Translations under genes and position numbers: made by a program | The notes under the pieces: model-generated | Told to the model about the DNA's origin: nothing | What the model saw: the letters and a program-made list of their open reading frames with translations, nothing else | The model's database searches: none | Part shown: positions 5,621-12,761 of the stretch, one piece after another | Layout of the letters: each line of letters opens with the position of its first letter | How positions within the stretch are numbered: position 1 is the stretch's first letter | From: Chloroflexota bacterium | GTDB taxonomy: Bacteria; Chloroflexota; Dehalococcoidia; JACQGW01 | NCBI GenBank assembly: GCA_016199325.1 | Contig: JACQGW010000410.1 | Coordinates: 1-16,277, forward strand | Reading direction: 5' to 3' | Length of the DNA: 16,277 nucleotides

Positions 5621-7105
5621 ATGCAGGGCCAGCCGTCGCCGCTGCACGGGCCAGGCGCGATCCTGCTCGTCTCGTGCTATGAGCTGGGCCACCAGCCGCT
5701 GAGCCTGGCGTCGCCGCTCGCCTACCTTGCCCGCGCCGGCTACGGCGCAGCCGCCGTCGATACCGCGGTCGGCACCCTCTCGGACCGGGCCATCCGCCGG
5801 GCACAGCTCGTCGGTATCTCGGTGCCGATGCACACGGCCCTTCGACTGGGCGTCCAGGTGGCCGAGCGCATCCGTACCGTCAATCCGACCGCACACATCT
5901 GCTTCTATGGGCACTACGCGCTCCTGAACGCCGAGTACCTCCTGCGCCACCACGCCGACTCCGTCGTCGGCGGTGAGTTCGAGCGCCCGCTGCTGGACCT
6001 CGTCCAGGCGCTCGACCGAGGCCAGACCGGCCCTGTTGCGGGCGTTCGGACGCGCCGGCATCCGGCGGGGCCGACACTCGAGAAGCTCCCCTTTGCCGTG
6101 CCGGCCCGCGACGCCCTGCCGGCGCTCGCCCAGTACGCCCAGCTCCAGCGCGACGGCGCGCGCGTGCCGGCCGGCTACGTCGAAGCCACTCGGGGTTGCC
6201 TGCATACCTGCCTGCACTGCCCGATCACACCGGTCTACCGGGGGCGGTTCTTTGTCGTCCCGCCCGCGGTCGTGCTCGCCGACATCCGCCATCAGGTTGC
6301 CGCGGGTGCCCGCCACATCACCTTCGGCGACCCCGACTTCCTGAACGGCCCCGGCCACGTCCTGAAGATCGTTCGGGCGATGCACGAGGAGCTCCCGGAC
6401 GTCACCTTCGATGCGACGATCAAGATCGAGCACGTCCTGGAGCATCGGCGACTCTTTCCGGAGCTGCGCCGGCTCGGCTGCATCTTCGTCGTCTCGGCGG
6501 TCGAATCGCTGAGCGACACCGTGCTCGGTCGTCTGAAGAAGGGGCACACACGCGCCGGCGTCGTCGCCGCGCTCGCCATCCTCGACGCCGCCGGCATTCC
6601 GCTGCGGCCATCGCTCGTCTCCTTCACGCCGTGGACGACGATCGGCGACTACGCCGACGTGCTGGAGTTCGTCGAAGAGCACGACCTGATCGAGCACGTC
6701 GATCCGGTCCACTACGCGATCCGCCTGCTCGTCCCGCCGGGCTCGGCGCTTCTCGACGAGCCCGACGCAGCGCACTGGTTCGGCGAGCTCGACGAAGCCT
6801 CGTACACCCATCGCTGGGCCCATCCGGACCCCCGGATGGACCGCCTCCACCAGGAGGTCTCGGCGCTCGTCGAGTCGGCGGAGCGCGGCGGCCAGGATGT
6901 TCGGACGACGTTCGCCCGGATCCGTGCGCTCGTCGGCGACCTCTTCGGCGCTCGCCTCCGGCCGCCCCGGACCATTCGTCCCCGCCGTCCGCCGCCGCCC
7001 CGCCTCACCGAATCGTGGTTCTGCTGAGCGGAGCCCACCGCGGATCAGTTGGATCCGCTCCGCAACGAACAGCAGCCCAGGCTCGCCCTGACGATCCCGG
7101 TCTAG
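5621..7105 (+). CDS. B12-binding-type radical SAM selenoprotein with C-terminal CUAEP motif (TGA at 7025 = Sec)
   Basis: Up to the TGA at 7025-7027 this reads 468 residues. An N-terminal cobalamin-binding-like Rossmann region begins 'GAILLVSCYELGHQPLSLAS' and includes 'AQLVGISVPMHTALRLGV'. The radical SAM motif is CxxxCxxC (C193, C197, C200 in 'GCLHTCLHC'), followed by 'HITFGDPDFLNG' and 'GCIFVVSAVESLSD'. The frame does not end at the TGA: reading it as selenocysteine gives 'WFC-U-AEPT' and 22 more residues to a TAG at 7103-7105, 494 in all with Sec at 469. From memory this matches a family named for its CUAEP or CCAEP tail, with Cys replacing Sec in some members; the reaction is unknown. A SECIS-like hairpin starts right after the TGA, and selA lies 3.5 kb downstream. 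The start ATG at 5621 has only a weak ribosome site; the upstream frame overlaps yggX. C468-U469 could form a selenenylsulfide redox pair. Confidence 0.88.
7028..7063 (+). promoter_or_regulatory. Putative bacterial SECIS element
   Basis: Immediately after the TGA, GCGGA (7028-7032) pairs with TCCGC (7059-7063). After a seven-base 5' bulge, GCGGATC (7040-7046) pairs exactly with GATCCGC (7052-7058) around a five-base loop AGTTG. The loop begins 19 bases after the TGA and has a G in its first two bases and a GU step. Both agree with what is known of SelB-binding bacterial SECIS hairpins. The pairing is seen; SelB binding is inferred. Confidence 0.72.
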
Positions 7106-7113
7106 CGCGCCAA

Positions 7114-7248
7114 CGAAACCGCAGAGGCGCAGATGAGGGTCTCTGGTTTGTGGTCGCTGGTTTCTGGTTTGAGGGGGTATCGGAACAACGCCAAACCAGA
7201 AATCCCAGAACGAGTGATCCCGTCCTCCACATCTTCGCGGTGGTTTCG
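7114..7248. repeat. Intergenic palindromic repeat, copy C
   Basis: CGAAACC (7114-7120) and GGTTTCG (7242-7248) are exact inverse ends. Inside, the left half has CTCTGGTTTGTGG and TTTCTGGTTTG, and the right half has CCAAACCAGAAATCCCAGA, the inverse of the same words. The same TTTCTGG/TGTGG vocabulary occurs in the element at 3950-4080. It lies between the selenoprotein gene and the small gene at 7280; a TATGAT box just after it (7254-7259) may serve that gene. Confidence 0.6.
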
Positions 7249-7279
7249 TAGCGTATGATACTCGTGAAGGAGACAGGTC

Positions 7280-7567
7280 ATGGAACAGCGAAGAGGGCGG
7301 GACGAGCCAACATTCGAGCGTTCAGCAACTCCAGTCAAGCGGAGCAGACGACGCCGCTTGACACTGATCTGCAAGACCACCTATACCGTTGACGAGTTGC
7401 CGGCTTTGTTGGACAGGCTCCGCCATCAGGAGGCTTCTGCTGAGGAGATCGAAAGACGGACGCGTGTGGTAGAGCGCATCGAGCGCTTGCGCGCCAAGCT
7501 TCCACCCATCGAAACGCCGGTTGACGAGTGGCTTCGCCGGGCCCGGGAGGACATGATGGATGGCTGA
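7280..7567 (+). CDS. Small hypothetical protein, possible antitoxin
   Basis: A 95-residue, highly charged protein: an Arg-rich N-terminus (residues about 19-27), a short 'CKTTYTVDELPALLDRL' segment, then a long predicted helix 'ASAEEIERRTRVVERIERLR' and an acidic end. I do not recognise a family. It has a strong ribosome site (AAGGAG seven bases before ATG) and a TATGAT box 20 bases before the start codon. It overlaps the next ORF by eight bases. Size, charge and overlap resemble the first gene of a toxin-antitoxin pair, but this is only an analogy. Confidence 0.55.
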   Translation: MEQRRGRDEPTFERSATPVKRSRRRRLTLICKTTYTVDELPALLDRLRHQEASAEEIERRTRVVERIERLRAKLPPIETPVDEWLRRAREDMMDG

Positions 7568-7673
7568 ACGCCCGGTGTACATTTACGCCGACCAGCGACT
7601 CCGCAACGCCCTGGGCAACCGCTTCCCCCTGGCGCGCTGGATCGAGGACTACCAATCGGGCACTGTTCCGTAG
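7560..7673 (+). CDS. 37-residue ORF overlapping the preceding gene, possibly truncated
   Basis: It starts at an ATG inside the end of the previous gene (8-bp overlap, so translation could be coupled) and reads 'MAERPVYIYADQRLRNALG', then 'RFPLARWIEDYQSGTVP', to a TAG at 7671. The opening looks like a genuine folded-protein start (beta strand then helix), but 37 residues is short. The gene may be the 5' stub of a toxin or other partner cut by a stop codon or rearrangement. The following DNA to 8009 is repeat debris. No family recognised. Confidence 0.4.
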   Translation: MAERPVYIYADQRLRNALGNRFPLARWIEDYQSGTVP

Positions 7674-7702
7674 CATCGTCAAGCTCTCAGTAGGGGGAGC
7701 TC

Positions 7703-7858
7703 ATGGATCCGTTCGACCAATACCCAGGCGGGGGACGCATTCTCCTTGGTGGATGGAAAGGGGACGGTAACTGCCGACGCGTTTTCTTCCGGAAGAAGCC
7801 TTGGACCGAGGGATTGTCCAGCGGCGCTCAGAGCAAGCGCCGATCTCCGGTTGGCTGA
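7703..7858 (+). CDS. Weak 51-residue ORF
   Basis: An ATG at 7703 follows GGGGGAG by three bases and opens 51 codons ('MDPFDQYPGGGRILLGGWKG', then a basic end) to a TGA at 7856. No family is recognised and the composition is unremarkable. It lies in the 459-bp stretch 7674-8132 that otherwise holds only repeat fragments, so it may be chance or a decayed gene. Confidence 0.22.
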   Translation: MDPFDQYPGGGRILLGGWKGDGNCRRVFFRKKPWTEGLSSGAQSKRRSPVG

Positions 7859-7893
7859 AGACCTTGTAGCGCGACAGTTCGTCCGCCGCCGTG

Positions 7894-8009
7894 GCGCATC
7901 CGGCAACTCCCCCGACAGATCGGCTGACCCTCCGATGGTCATGCTGCGCTCCAGCAAGCAGAAGATATTCCTGCCGTCTTCCTTGGCGATCTTGGCGTCT
8001 TGGCGGTTC
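7894..8009. repeat. Composite of two repeat fragments (half of D element plus B element)
   Basis: From 7894 the bases GCATCCGGCAA, then GGCTGACCCTCC, then GTCATGCTG (7938-7946) follow the left half of the complete element at 12762-12930 with scattered differences, but the right half is missing. From 7961 to 8009 a GCCAAG-type word appears three times on the minus strand (CTTGGCGATCTTGGCGTCTTGGCGG on plus), like copy A. Two element types have landed side by side, or one replaced half of the other. No gene is seen between 7859 and 8132. A TAGAAT box at 8084-8089 could be the -10 of the holB operon, without a good -35. Confidence 0.5.
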
Positions 8010-8132
8010 ACCGTCCTGCAGCGCCCTCGCGAACCGCGGCCGCGACCTGGCGGCCGGACTGGTGCCGGCCCGTGCTTTTTCGGTAGAATGAGGAAGCGCA
8101 GCCGGGAATGGACGTGCGAACGGGGCGTCCGG

Positions 8133-9161
8133 GTGGAGTTCGTGGCGGACAACTGGGGTATCGTCGGGCACGAGCGAGCGGTGGCGATGTTGAGTCGGGG
8201 CCTGGCCGGCGGCCGGCTTGCCCACGGCTATCTCTTCGCCGGGCCGCCGGGGATCGGCAAGGCGACCCTGGCGCTCCGGCTCGCGGCTGCGCTCAACTGT
8301 CGGGCGCCGGAGCGGCCGTGTCTGGCCTGCCACACGTGCCGGCGCATCCTCACAGGCAAACACCCGGATGTGCAGGTGGTCGGCGTCCTCGCCGACGAGA
8401 AGACGGGGAAGGCGCGGCGGGACATCAGCATCGAGCAGATCTGGGCGGTGCAGCGCTCCGCCGGGCTGGCTGCCTATGAAGGTGGCGCGCGGGTCGCCGT
8501 CTTCGACGGCGCCGAGCAGCTCTCGCTGCCGGCGGCCAACGCCCTGCTGAAGACGCTCGAAGAGCCGCCGGCCGGCGTATACCTGATCCTGCTGACGGTC
8601 GCGCCCGATACGCTCCTGCCGACCATCCATTCCCGCTGCCAGCGCGTCGACCTGCACCCGGTCGCCGAGCCAGTTCTCGTGCGGGCGCTGGTCGATCGGT
8701 TCGGCGTGACACTCGAACAGGCCCGCCTGCTCGCCCGGGTCGGGGGCGGCCGGCCGGGCTGGGCTATCGCCGCGCTGGCCGATCCGAAGGTCATCGCCGC
8801 CCGCGCCGAACGGCTGACGACCGCGGCCGATCTGGCTGCCGCCGATCGGGTGGCCCGGTTTCAGGCGGCCGAGACGATGGCCGGACGCTTCAGTCGGGAC
8901 CGACAGCGCGTCCTGGATGAGCTGGCCGAGTGGAGCGGCTGGTGGCGAGACCTCTTGCTGACCCGCGCCGGGCGCGTCGACCTGGCGACCAACTTCGACC
9001 GGGCGGCTGAGCTGACCGAGCAAGCCGGGCAGCTCGACCTGCGAGCGATCGCGATGGCGCTGCGGGCCATCGCCGAGACCCAGACCTATCTGAGACAGAA
9101 CGTCAGTCCTCGGCTGGCGCTGGAGACGCTGATGCTCCGGCTGCCGGTTGCTCGACGATGA
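8133..9161 (+). CDS. holB: DNA polymerase III subunit delta prime
   Basis: A 342-residue clamp-loader AAA+ protein. 'WGIVGHERAVAMLSRGL' and 'LAHGYLFAGPPGIGKATLAL' (P-loop about 37-44) come first. Then a zinc module has Cys56, Cys63, Cys66 and Cys69 in 'CRAPERPCLACHTC'. 'VFDGAEQLSLPAANALLKTL' is the Walker B/helix region, and the SRC motif sits at 167-169 ('IHSRCQRV'). These define the delta prime/DnaX group; the DnaX-specific C-terminal extension is absent. The start is uncertain: GTG at 8133 is chosen, with a GTG at 8142 as an alternative and an ATG at 8088 less likely. It heads the run holB-ricT-MBL-selA with gaps of 5 to 11 bases, so it is probably the first gene of an operon. Confidence 0.87.
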   Translation: MEFVADNWGIVGHERAVAMLSRGLAGGRLAHGYLFAGPPGIGKATLALRLAAALNCRAPERPCLACHTCRRILTGKHPDVQVVGVLADEKTGKARRDISIEQIWAVQRSAGLAAYEGGARVAVFDGAEQLSLPAANALLKTLEEPPAGVYLILLTVAPDTLLPTIHSRCQRVDLHPVAEPVLVRALVDRFGVTLEQARLLARVGGGRPGWAIAALADPKVIAARAERLTTAADLAAADRVARFQAAETMAGRFSRDRQRVLDELAEWSGWWRDLLLTRAGRVDLATNFDRAAELTEQAGQLDLRAIAMALRAIAETQTYLRQNVSPRLALETLMLRLPVARR

Positions 9162-9172
9162 GGGAGGCGACG

Positions 9173-9988
9173 ATGCGCGCCGTCGGAGTTCGCTTCAAGC
9201 GGGTGGGCCGCGTCTTCTACTTTGATGCGGGCGAGCTCGACCTGCAGGTGAACGATTTCGTCATTTGTGATACGCTCAAAGGGCTGGAGCTCGGCCGCGT
9301 CGTCGTCGCGCCCGACCAGATGATCGAGAGCGAGCTGTCCGGCGAGGTCCGACCGGTCGTCCGACTGGCCGAAGCGAGGGATCTCGATCTCCAGGATCGG
9401 TATCGGCAGCGAGAGGTCGACGCGCTCGCCCGATGCGCCCAGAAGGTGGCCGCGCACGGGCTGCCGATGAAGCTGCTCGACGCCGAATACAGCTTCGACG
9501 GCAGCCGGCTAACCTTCTACTTCGCGGCCGAGGGGCGGGTCGACTTCCGGCAGCTCGTCCGGGACCTGGCGGGCACCTTTCGGACGCGGATCGATCTCCG
9601 CCAGGTGGGCGCCCGTGACGAGGCGAAGCTTCGGGGAGGCATCGGCCCCTGCGGACGGCCGCTCTGCTGCGCGACCTGGCTCTCGAACTTCGAGCCCGTC
9701 ACGATGAAGATGGCGAAAGAGCAGGATCTGCCGCTCAATCCGGAGAAGCTGGCCGGGATCTGTGGCCGCCTGCGCTGCTGCCTGGCCTTCGAGGTCGGCA
9801 CCTACGTCGAATGCAAGCGCCGTCTGCCCCAGGTCGGCGAAGGCGTCGAGAGCGACTTCGGCCCAGGCGTCATCGCGGGGGTGAACGTGTTGAAGGAGAC
9901 GGTGGCGGTTCGGCTCGCCAACGATACCGTCGTCGAGCTGGCCGTTCATCAGCTCCGCCGACCGGTCTGCGACCGCTGTAGCCGCTGA
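9173..9988 (+). CDS. ricT: RicT/YaaT-type PSP1-domain protein
   Basis: A 271-residue protein with the PSP1 C-terminal domain. It opens 'AVGVRFKRVGRVFYFD', then 'FVICDTLKGLELGRVV' and the diagnostic Cys-rich core: 'GIGPCGRPLCCATWL' (C160, C165, C166) and 'GICGRLRCCLAFE' (C197, C202, C203), followed by C214. In Bacillus subtilis RicT forms an Fe-S-bearing complex with RicA and RicF that acts with RNase Y in mRNA maturation; adjacency to holB is the usual arrangement in Gram-positive-type genomes. A GGGAGG five bases before the ATG at 9173 decides the start; the ATG at 9158 would overlap holB. An additional C-terminal CxxC ('VCDRC') is present. Partners RicA and RicF are not in the window. Confidence 0.9.
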   Translation: MRAVGVRFKRVGRVFYFDAGELDLQVNDFVICDTLKGLELGRVVVAPDQMIESELSGEVRPVVRLAEARDLDLQDRYRQREVDALARCAQKVAAHGLPMKLLDAEYSFDGSRLTFYFAAEGRVDFRQLVRDLAGTFRTRIDLRQVGARDEAKLRGGIGPCGRPLCCATWLSNFEPVTMKMAKEQDLPLNPEKLAGICGRLRCCLAFEVGTYVECKRRLPQVGEGVESDFGPGVIAGVNVLKETVAVRLANDTVVELAVHQLRRPVCDRCSR

Positions 9989-9998
9989 GGAAGACACT

Positions 9999-10637
9999 GT
10001 GGAGATCACGTACTTTGGCCTGTCATGTTTTCGGCTCCGTGGCCGGGACGCCGCGGTCGTCGCCGACCCGATCGATCGCAGCGCGGGCTATGCGCTCGGG
10101 CGGGTAACGGCCGACATCGTGACGGTGAGCAACCCGGCGAGGGAGCATATCACCGTCGAGGCCGTCGGCGGGTCGCCGAAGGTCATCCGGGGGCCGGGTG
10201 AATACGAGATCAAGGGCGTGTTCATCCAGGGGATCGCGACCTCGACCAGGGCGTCCCGGCCGGAGACGGCGGCGCGGAACACCGCCTACGTCGTCGAGAT
10301 CGACGGCCTGAACGTCTGCCACCTCGGCGAGCTGGCGAACGTGCCGACCGAGGAGCAGATCGAGCGGCTGGAGAACCTGGACGTCCTGCTGGTCCCGGTC
10401 GGCGGGCACGGGGTCCTCGACGCGACGAAGGCCGCCGAGACGGTCAGCCTGCTCGAGCCGAAGATCGTCGTTCCGATGTACTACCACACGGAGGAGTCCC
10501 GCATCCGGCTCGACCCGGTCGACCGGTTTCTCAAAGAGATGGGGGTGCCGTCCGTCCGGCCGGAGCCCAAGCTCACCGTGACCCGGTCGAGCGTGCCGGA
10601 GGCGACGACGGTCATGCTCCTGGAACACCGGCACTGA
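9999..10637 (+). CDS. MBL-fold metallo-hydrolase-like protein with degenerate metal site
   Basis: A 212-residue protein starting at GTG (GAGGA about seven bases upstream). 'EITYFGLSCFRLRGRDAAVV' and 'GPGEYEIKGVFIQGI', followed by 'CHLGELANVPTEEQ' and 'VPMYYHTEE', follow the COG2220/UlaG-like metallo-beta-lactamase fold. The normal metal motif T-H-x-H-x-D-H is replaced by S44-N-P-A-R-E-H50: two His become Asn and Ala and Asp becomes Glu, with only the last His kept. H108 and E111 stay at the second-ligand region. The protein may bind metal differently or be a non-catalytic relative. It sits 10 bases after ricT and 5 before selA. Function unknown. Confidence 0.85.
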   Translation: MEITYFGLSCFRLRGRDAAVVADPIDRSAGYALGRVTADIVTVSNPAREHITVEAVGGSPKVIRGPGEYEIKGVFIQGIATSTRASRPETAARNTAYVVEIDGLNVCHLGELANVPTEEQIERLENLDVLLVPVGGHGVLDATKAAETVSLLEPKIVVPMYYHTEESRIRLDPVDRFLKEMGVPSVRPEPKLTVTRSSVPEATTVMLLEHRH

Positions 10638-10642
10638 GCCCC

Positions 10643-12013
10643 ATGAGCAGCGACTCCACGCCGACTGATTCCCGCAGGACGCTGCCGAGCGTCGATCGCC
10701 TGCTGGCGGATCCGGCGATGGCGAATCTCCTGCGGCAATTGCCCCATCGTGAGGTTGTCGACCTCGTCCGGCAGGAGCTTGCGGCGGCGCGCGCCGCGAT
10801 CCGACAGGCCGGCGTCGCGCCCTCATTCGAGGACCTGATCGCGGGCGTGGCTCGGCGAGCGGAGCAGATCGTCGCGCCGACGCTGGTTCCGGTCGTCAAC
10901 GCCACCGGCGTCATCCTCCACACGAACCTGGGACGCGCGCCGCTCAGCGAGGAGGCGGCCCGGGCGGCCGCCGAGGCTGCACTGGGGTACAGCAACCTGG
11001 AGTTCGATCTTGCCACCGGCGAGCGGGGGAGCCGGCACGTCCACCTGGAGCGGCTCCTCTGCCGGTTGACGGGCGCCGAGGCGGCGCTGGCCGTCAACAA
11101 CAACGCTGCGGCGGTGCTCCTCGTCCTGACGGCGCTGGCGATCGGGCGTGAGGTCATCGTCTCGCGCGGCCAGGCCGTCGAGATCGGCGGCGGCTTCCGG
11201 ATTCCGGACGTCCTGCGCCAGAGCGGGGCCCGGCTGGTCGAGGTCGGTACGACGAACCGGACCTACGCTGAGGACTACGAACGCGCGATCACCGCCGATA
11301 CGGCGGCGATCCTCCAGGTGCATACCAGCAACTTCCGCGTCGTCGGGTTCACCTACCAGCCCGAGCTGGCCGAGCTCGTCGTCGTCGCCGGCCGGCACGG
11401 CGTGCCGGTGCTCGACGACCTCGGCAGCGGCTGCCTGATCGACCCGCGGCCGTTCGGCCTGGCGCGGGAGCCGCTCGTCCAGGAGTCCGTGCAAGCCGGC
11501 GTCAGCCTCGCCTGCTTCTCGGGCGACAAGCTCCTGGGCGGACCGCAGGCCGGCTTCGTCGTCGGCCGACGCGACCTGGTGGACCGGCTGAAGCGGCACC
11601 CGCTGGTGCGGGCGATCCGGGTGGACAAGACCACGATTGCCGCGGCGACGGCGACGCTGACCCACTACCTGCGCGAGGAGGCCGTCGAGAAGGTGCCGGT
11701 CTGGCGGATGATCGCGATGCCGATCGCCGAGATCACGGCGCGGGCGAGCCGCTGGCGGGAGGCGCTGGGCGGGAGCTGGCGGCTCACGCCGGGCGAATCG
11801 GCTATCGGCGGCGGCAGCCTCCCCGGCGAAACCCTCCCGACCACGCTCCTGGTGCTGGACCTTGGCGACCGTGCGACAACCGCCGCCGCGGCGCTCCGGC
11901 AGCGACGCCCGGCCGTCGTCGTCCGGATCGAACGCGGCGCCATCGTCGTCGACCCGCGCACGGTTCTGCCGGGCCAGGACGACGCGCTGCTGGAGGCGCT
12001 GCGGCTGCGCTAG
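10643..12013 (+). CDS. selA: L-seryl-tRNA(Sec) selenium transferase
   Basis: A 456-residue PLP enzyme that converts seryl-tRNA(Sec) to selenocysteyl-tRNA(Sec) using selenophosphate. Landmarks: an N-terminal domain with 'LPSVDRLLADP'; 'VVNATGVILHTNLGRAPLS' (about 84-102), 'YSNLEFDLATGERGSRH', 'ALAVNNNAAAVLL', 'EIGGGFRIPDVLRQSGA', 'EVGTTNRT', 'VHTSNFRVVGF'. The PLP-binding lysine K296 is in 'FSGDKLLGGPQAG'. Length and motif order match bacterial SelA, which acts as a homodecamer. The start ATG follows the MBL-fold gene by five bases; its ribosome site is weak, so translation may be coupled. Its presence supports the Sec reading of the TGA at 7025. selB, selD and the Sec tRNA are not in the window. 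Confidence 0.96.
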   Translation: MSSDSTPTDSRRTLPSVDRLLADPAMANLLRQLPHREVVDLVRQELAAARAAIRQAGVAPSFEDLIAGVARRAEQIVAPTLVPVVNATGVILHTNLGRAPLSEEAARAAAEAALGYSNLEFDLATGERGSRHVHLERLLCRLTGAEAALAVNNNAAAVLLVLTALAIGREVIVSRGQAVEIGGGFRIPDVLRQSGARLVEVGTTNRTYAEDYERAITADTAAILQVHTSNFRVVGFTYQPELAELVVVAGRHGVPVLDDLGSGCLIDPRPFGLAREPLVQESVQAGVSLACFSGDKLLGGPQAGFVVGRRDLVDRLKRHPLVRAIRVDKTTIAAATATLTHYLREEAVEKVPVWRMIAMPIAEITARASRWREALGGSWRLTPGESAIGGGSLPGETLPTTLLVLDLGDRATTAAAALRQRRPAVVVRIERGAIVVDPRTVLPGQDDALLEALRLR

Positions 12014-12016
12014 CGC

Positions 12017-12042
12017 GGGGGTCAGGGGCCGGGGGCCAGGGG
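12017..12042 (+). repeat. G-rich tract with four G-runs just after selA
   Basis: Starting three bases after the selA stop, runs of 5, 4, 5 and 4 G are separated by loops of 3, 2 and 3 bases (TCA, CC, CCA), ending at 12042. This fits the G-quadruplex pattern. It lies in the 93-bp gap between two converging genes, so it could stall or terminate transcription; that is inference. It also reads as decayed copies of a GGGGCCA unit. Confidence 0.5.
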
Positions 12043-12106
12043 CCGGAGGCGAAGCTCGGTCACGGCTCCAGCCCTCGTCCCCGGTTCACTGTTCCTGCTC
12101 ACCGCT

Positions 12107-12742
12107 CTAGAGGAACACGAGGTTGTTGGTCCGTGCGATATCCTCGAGAAACGCGCGGATGTAGGGATCATCCAGCCGCACCACCCACGTGGGGGGACAG
12201 ATGAGCGTATCAACCGCGCGCTCGAAGAGGACGAGCGCATCTTCATCGTTATGGGCGTTGGCGTAGAGGATACCGTCGACCGGGCCGAAGAGATCCGGGT
12301 GCTCGTAGATGCGACGCGCCCAGGCTTGCGAGAGGCTCCGATCGGCGACCTTCGCCAGCGCCGCTACCGATCCGGCGCGCATTGCCCCCGGCCCACGCAG
12401 ATCAAGCAGGCACAACTCACGCGCAAGCGCCGGCTTCGCGATGCGTTGCTCACCCAGCGTGAGCGATCCCTGGTCGCCGAACACCTCGACAACGCAACTG
12501 GACAGCGTGAACGCCGCGTAGTAGACGCCTCGCTCCAGATCGTCGCCGGGCTCGTAAGCCGGCGGTCCCAGGCCGCGATGGTGGTCGAAGCGACTGTGCG
12601 GGCCATGGAATCGGAAGCCCGACGCCGTCGCACCCTGCTGCGTCGGGTCGAAGATGCGGAACAACGGTGTGCCCGCCGGAACGCGGAAGACGATCGGGTC
12701 TCGCGGCGCGCGCCCGAATTCAGGCGGTGGGATTCTGACCAT
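12107..12742 (-). CDS. RES-domain toxin (predicted NAD+-degrading)
   Basis: A 211-residue protein with the RES toxin core. 'IVFRVPAGTPLFRIFDP' (R20, R29) comes first, then 'GFRFHGPHSRFDHHRG', and 'GVYYAAFTLSSCVVEVFGD' with Glu86. The C-terminal half includes 'RIYEHPDLFGPVDGILYAN' and a 'DALVLFERA' strand. RES toxins such as MbcT of mycobacteria degrade NAD+ by phosphorolysis and pair with Xre-type antitoxins. The antitoxin is the gene upstream on the same strand, ending at 12932, but a 169-bp palindromic element intervenes instead of the usual short spacing. The start ATG at 12742 has only a weak upstream purine run. Confidence 0.85.
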   Translation of the reverse strand: MVRIPPPEFGRAPRDPIVFRVPAGTPLFRIFDPTQQGATASGFRFHGPHSRFDHHRGLGPPAYEPGDDLERGVYYAAFTLSSCVVEVFGDQGSLTLGEQRIAKPALARELCLLDLRGPGAMRAGSVAALAKVADRSLSQAWARRIYEHPDLFGPVDGILYANAHNDEDALVLFERAVDTLICPPTWVVRLDDPYIRAFLEDIARTNNLVFL

Positions 12743-12761
12743 CGCGCGCCAGCCTGCTTAC

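Noticed and set aside
5426..6850. 474-codon minus-strand frame opposite the radical SAM gene
   Set aside because: The plus strand shows clear YggX and radical SAM motifs; the reverse frame has none.
7679..8152. 157-codon minus-strand frame upstream of holB
   Set aside because: It translates repeat words (the GCCAAG repeat gives a 'RQDAKIAKEDG'-like string) and has no ribosome site.
12014..12106. Selenocysteine tRNA (selC) or other tRNA after selA
   Set aside because: No acceptor/T-arm pattern such as GTTCGA with matching stems was found here or in other gaps.
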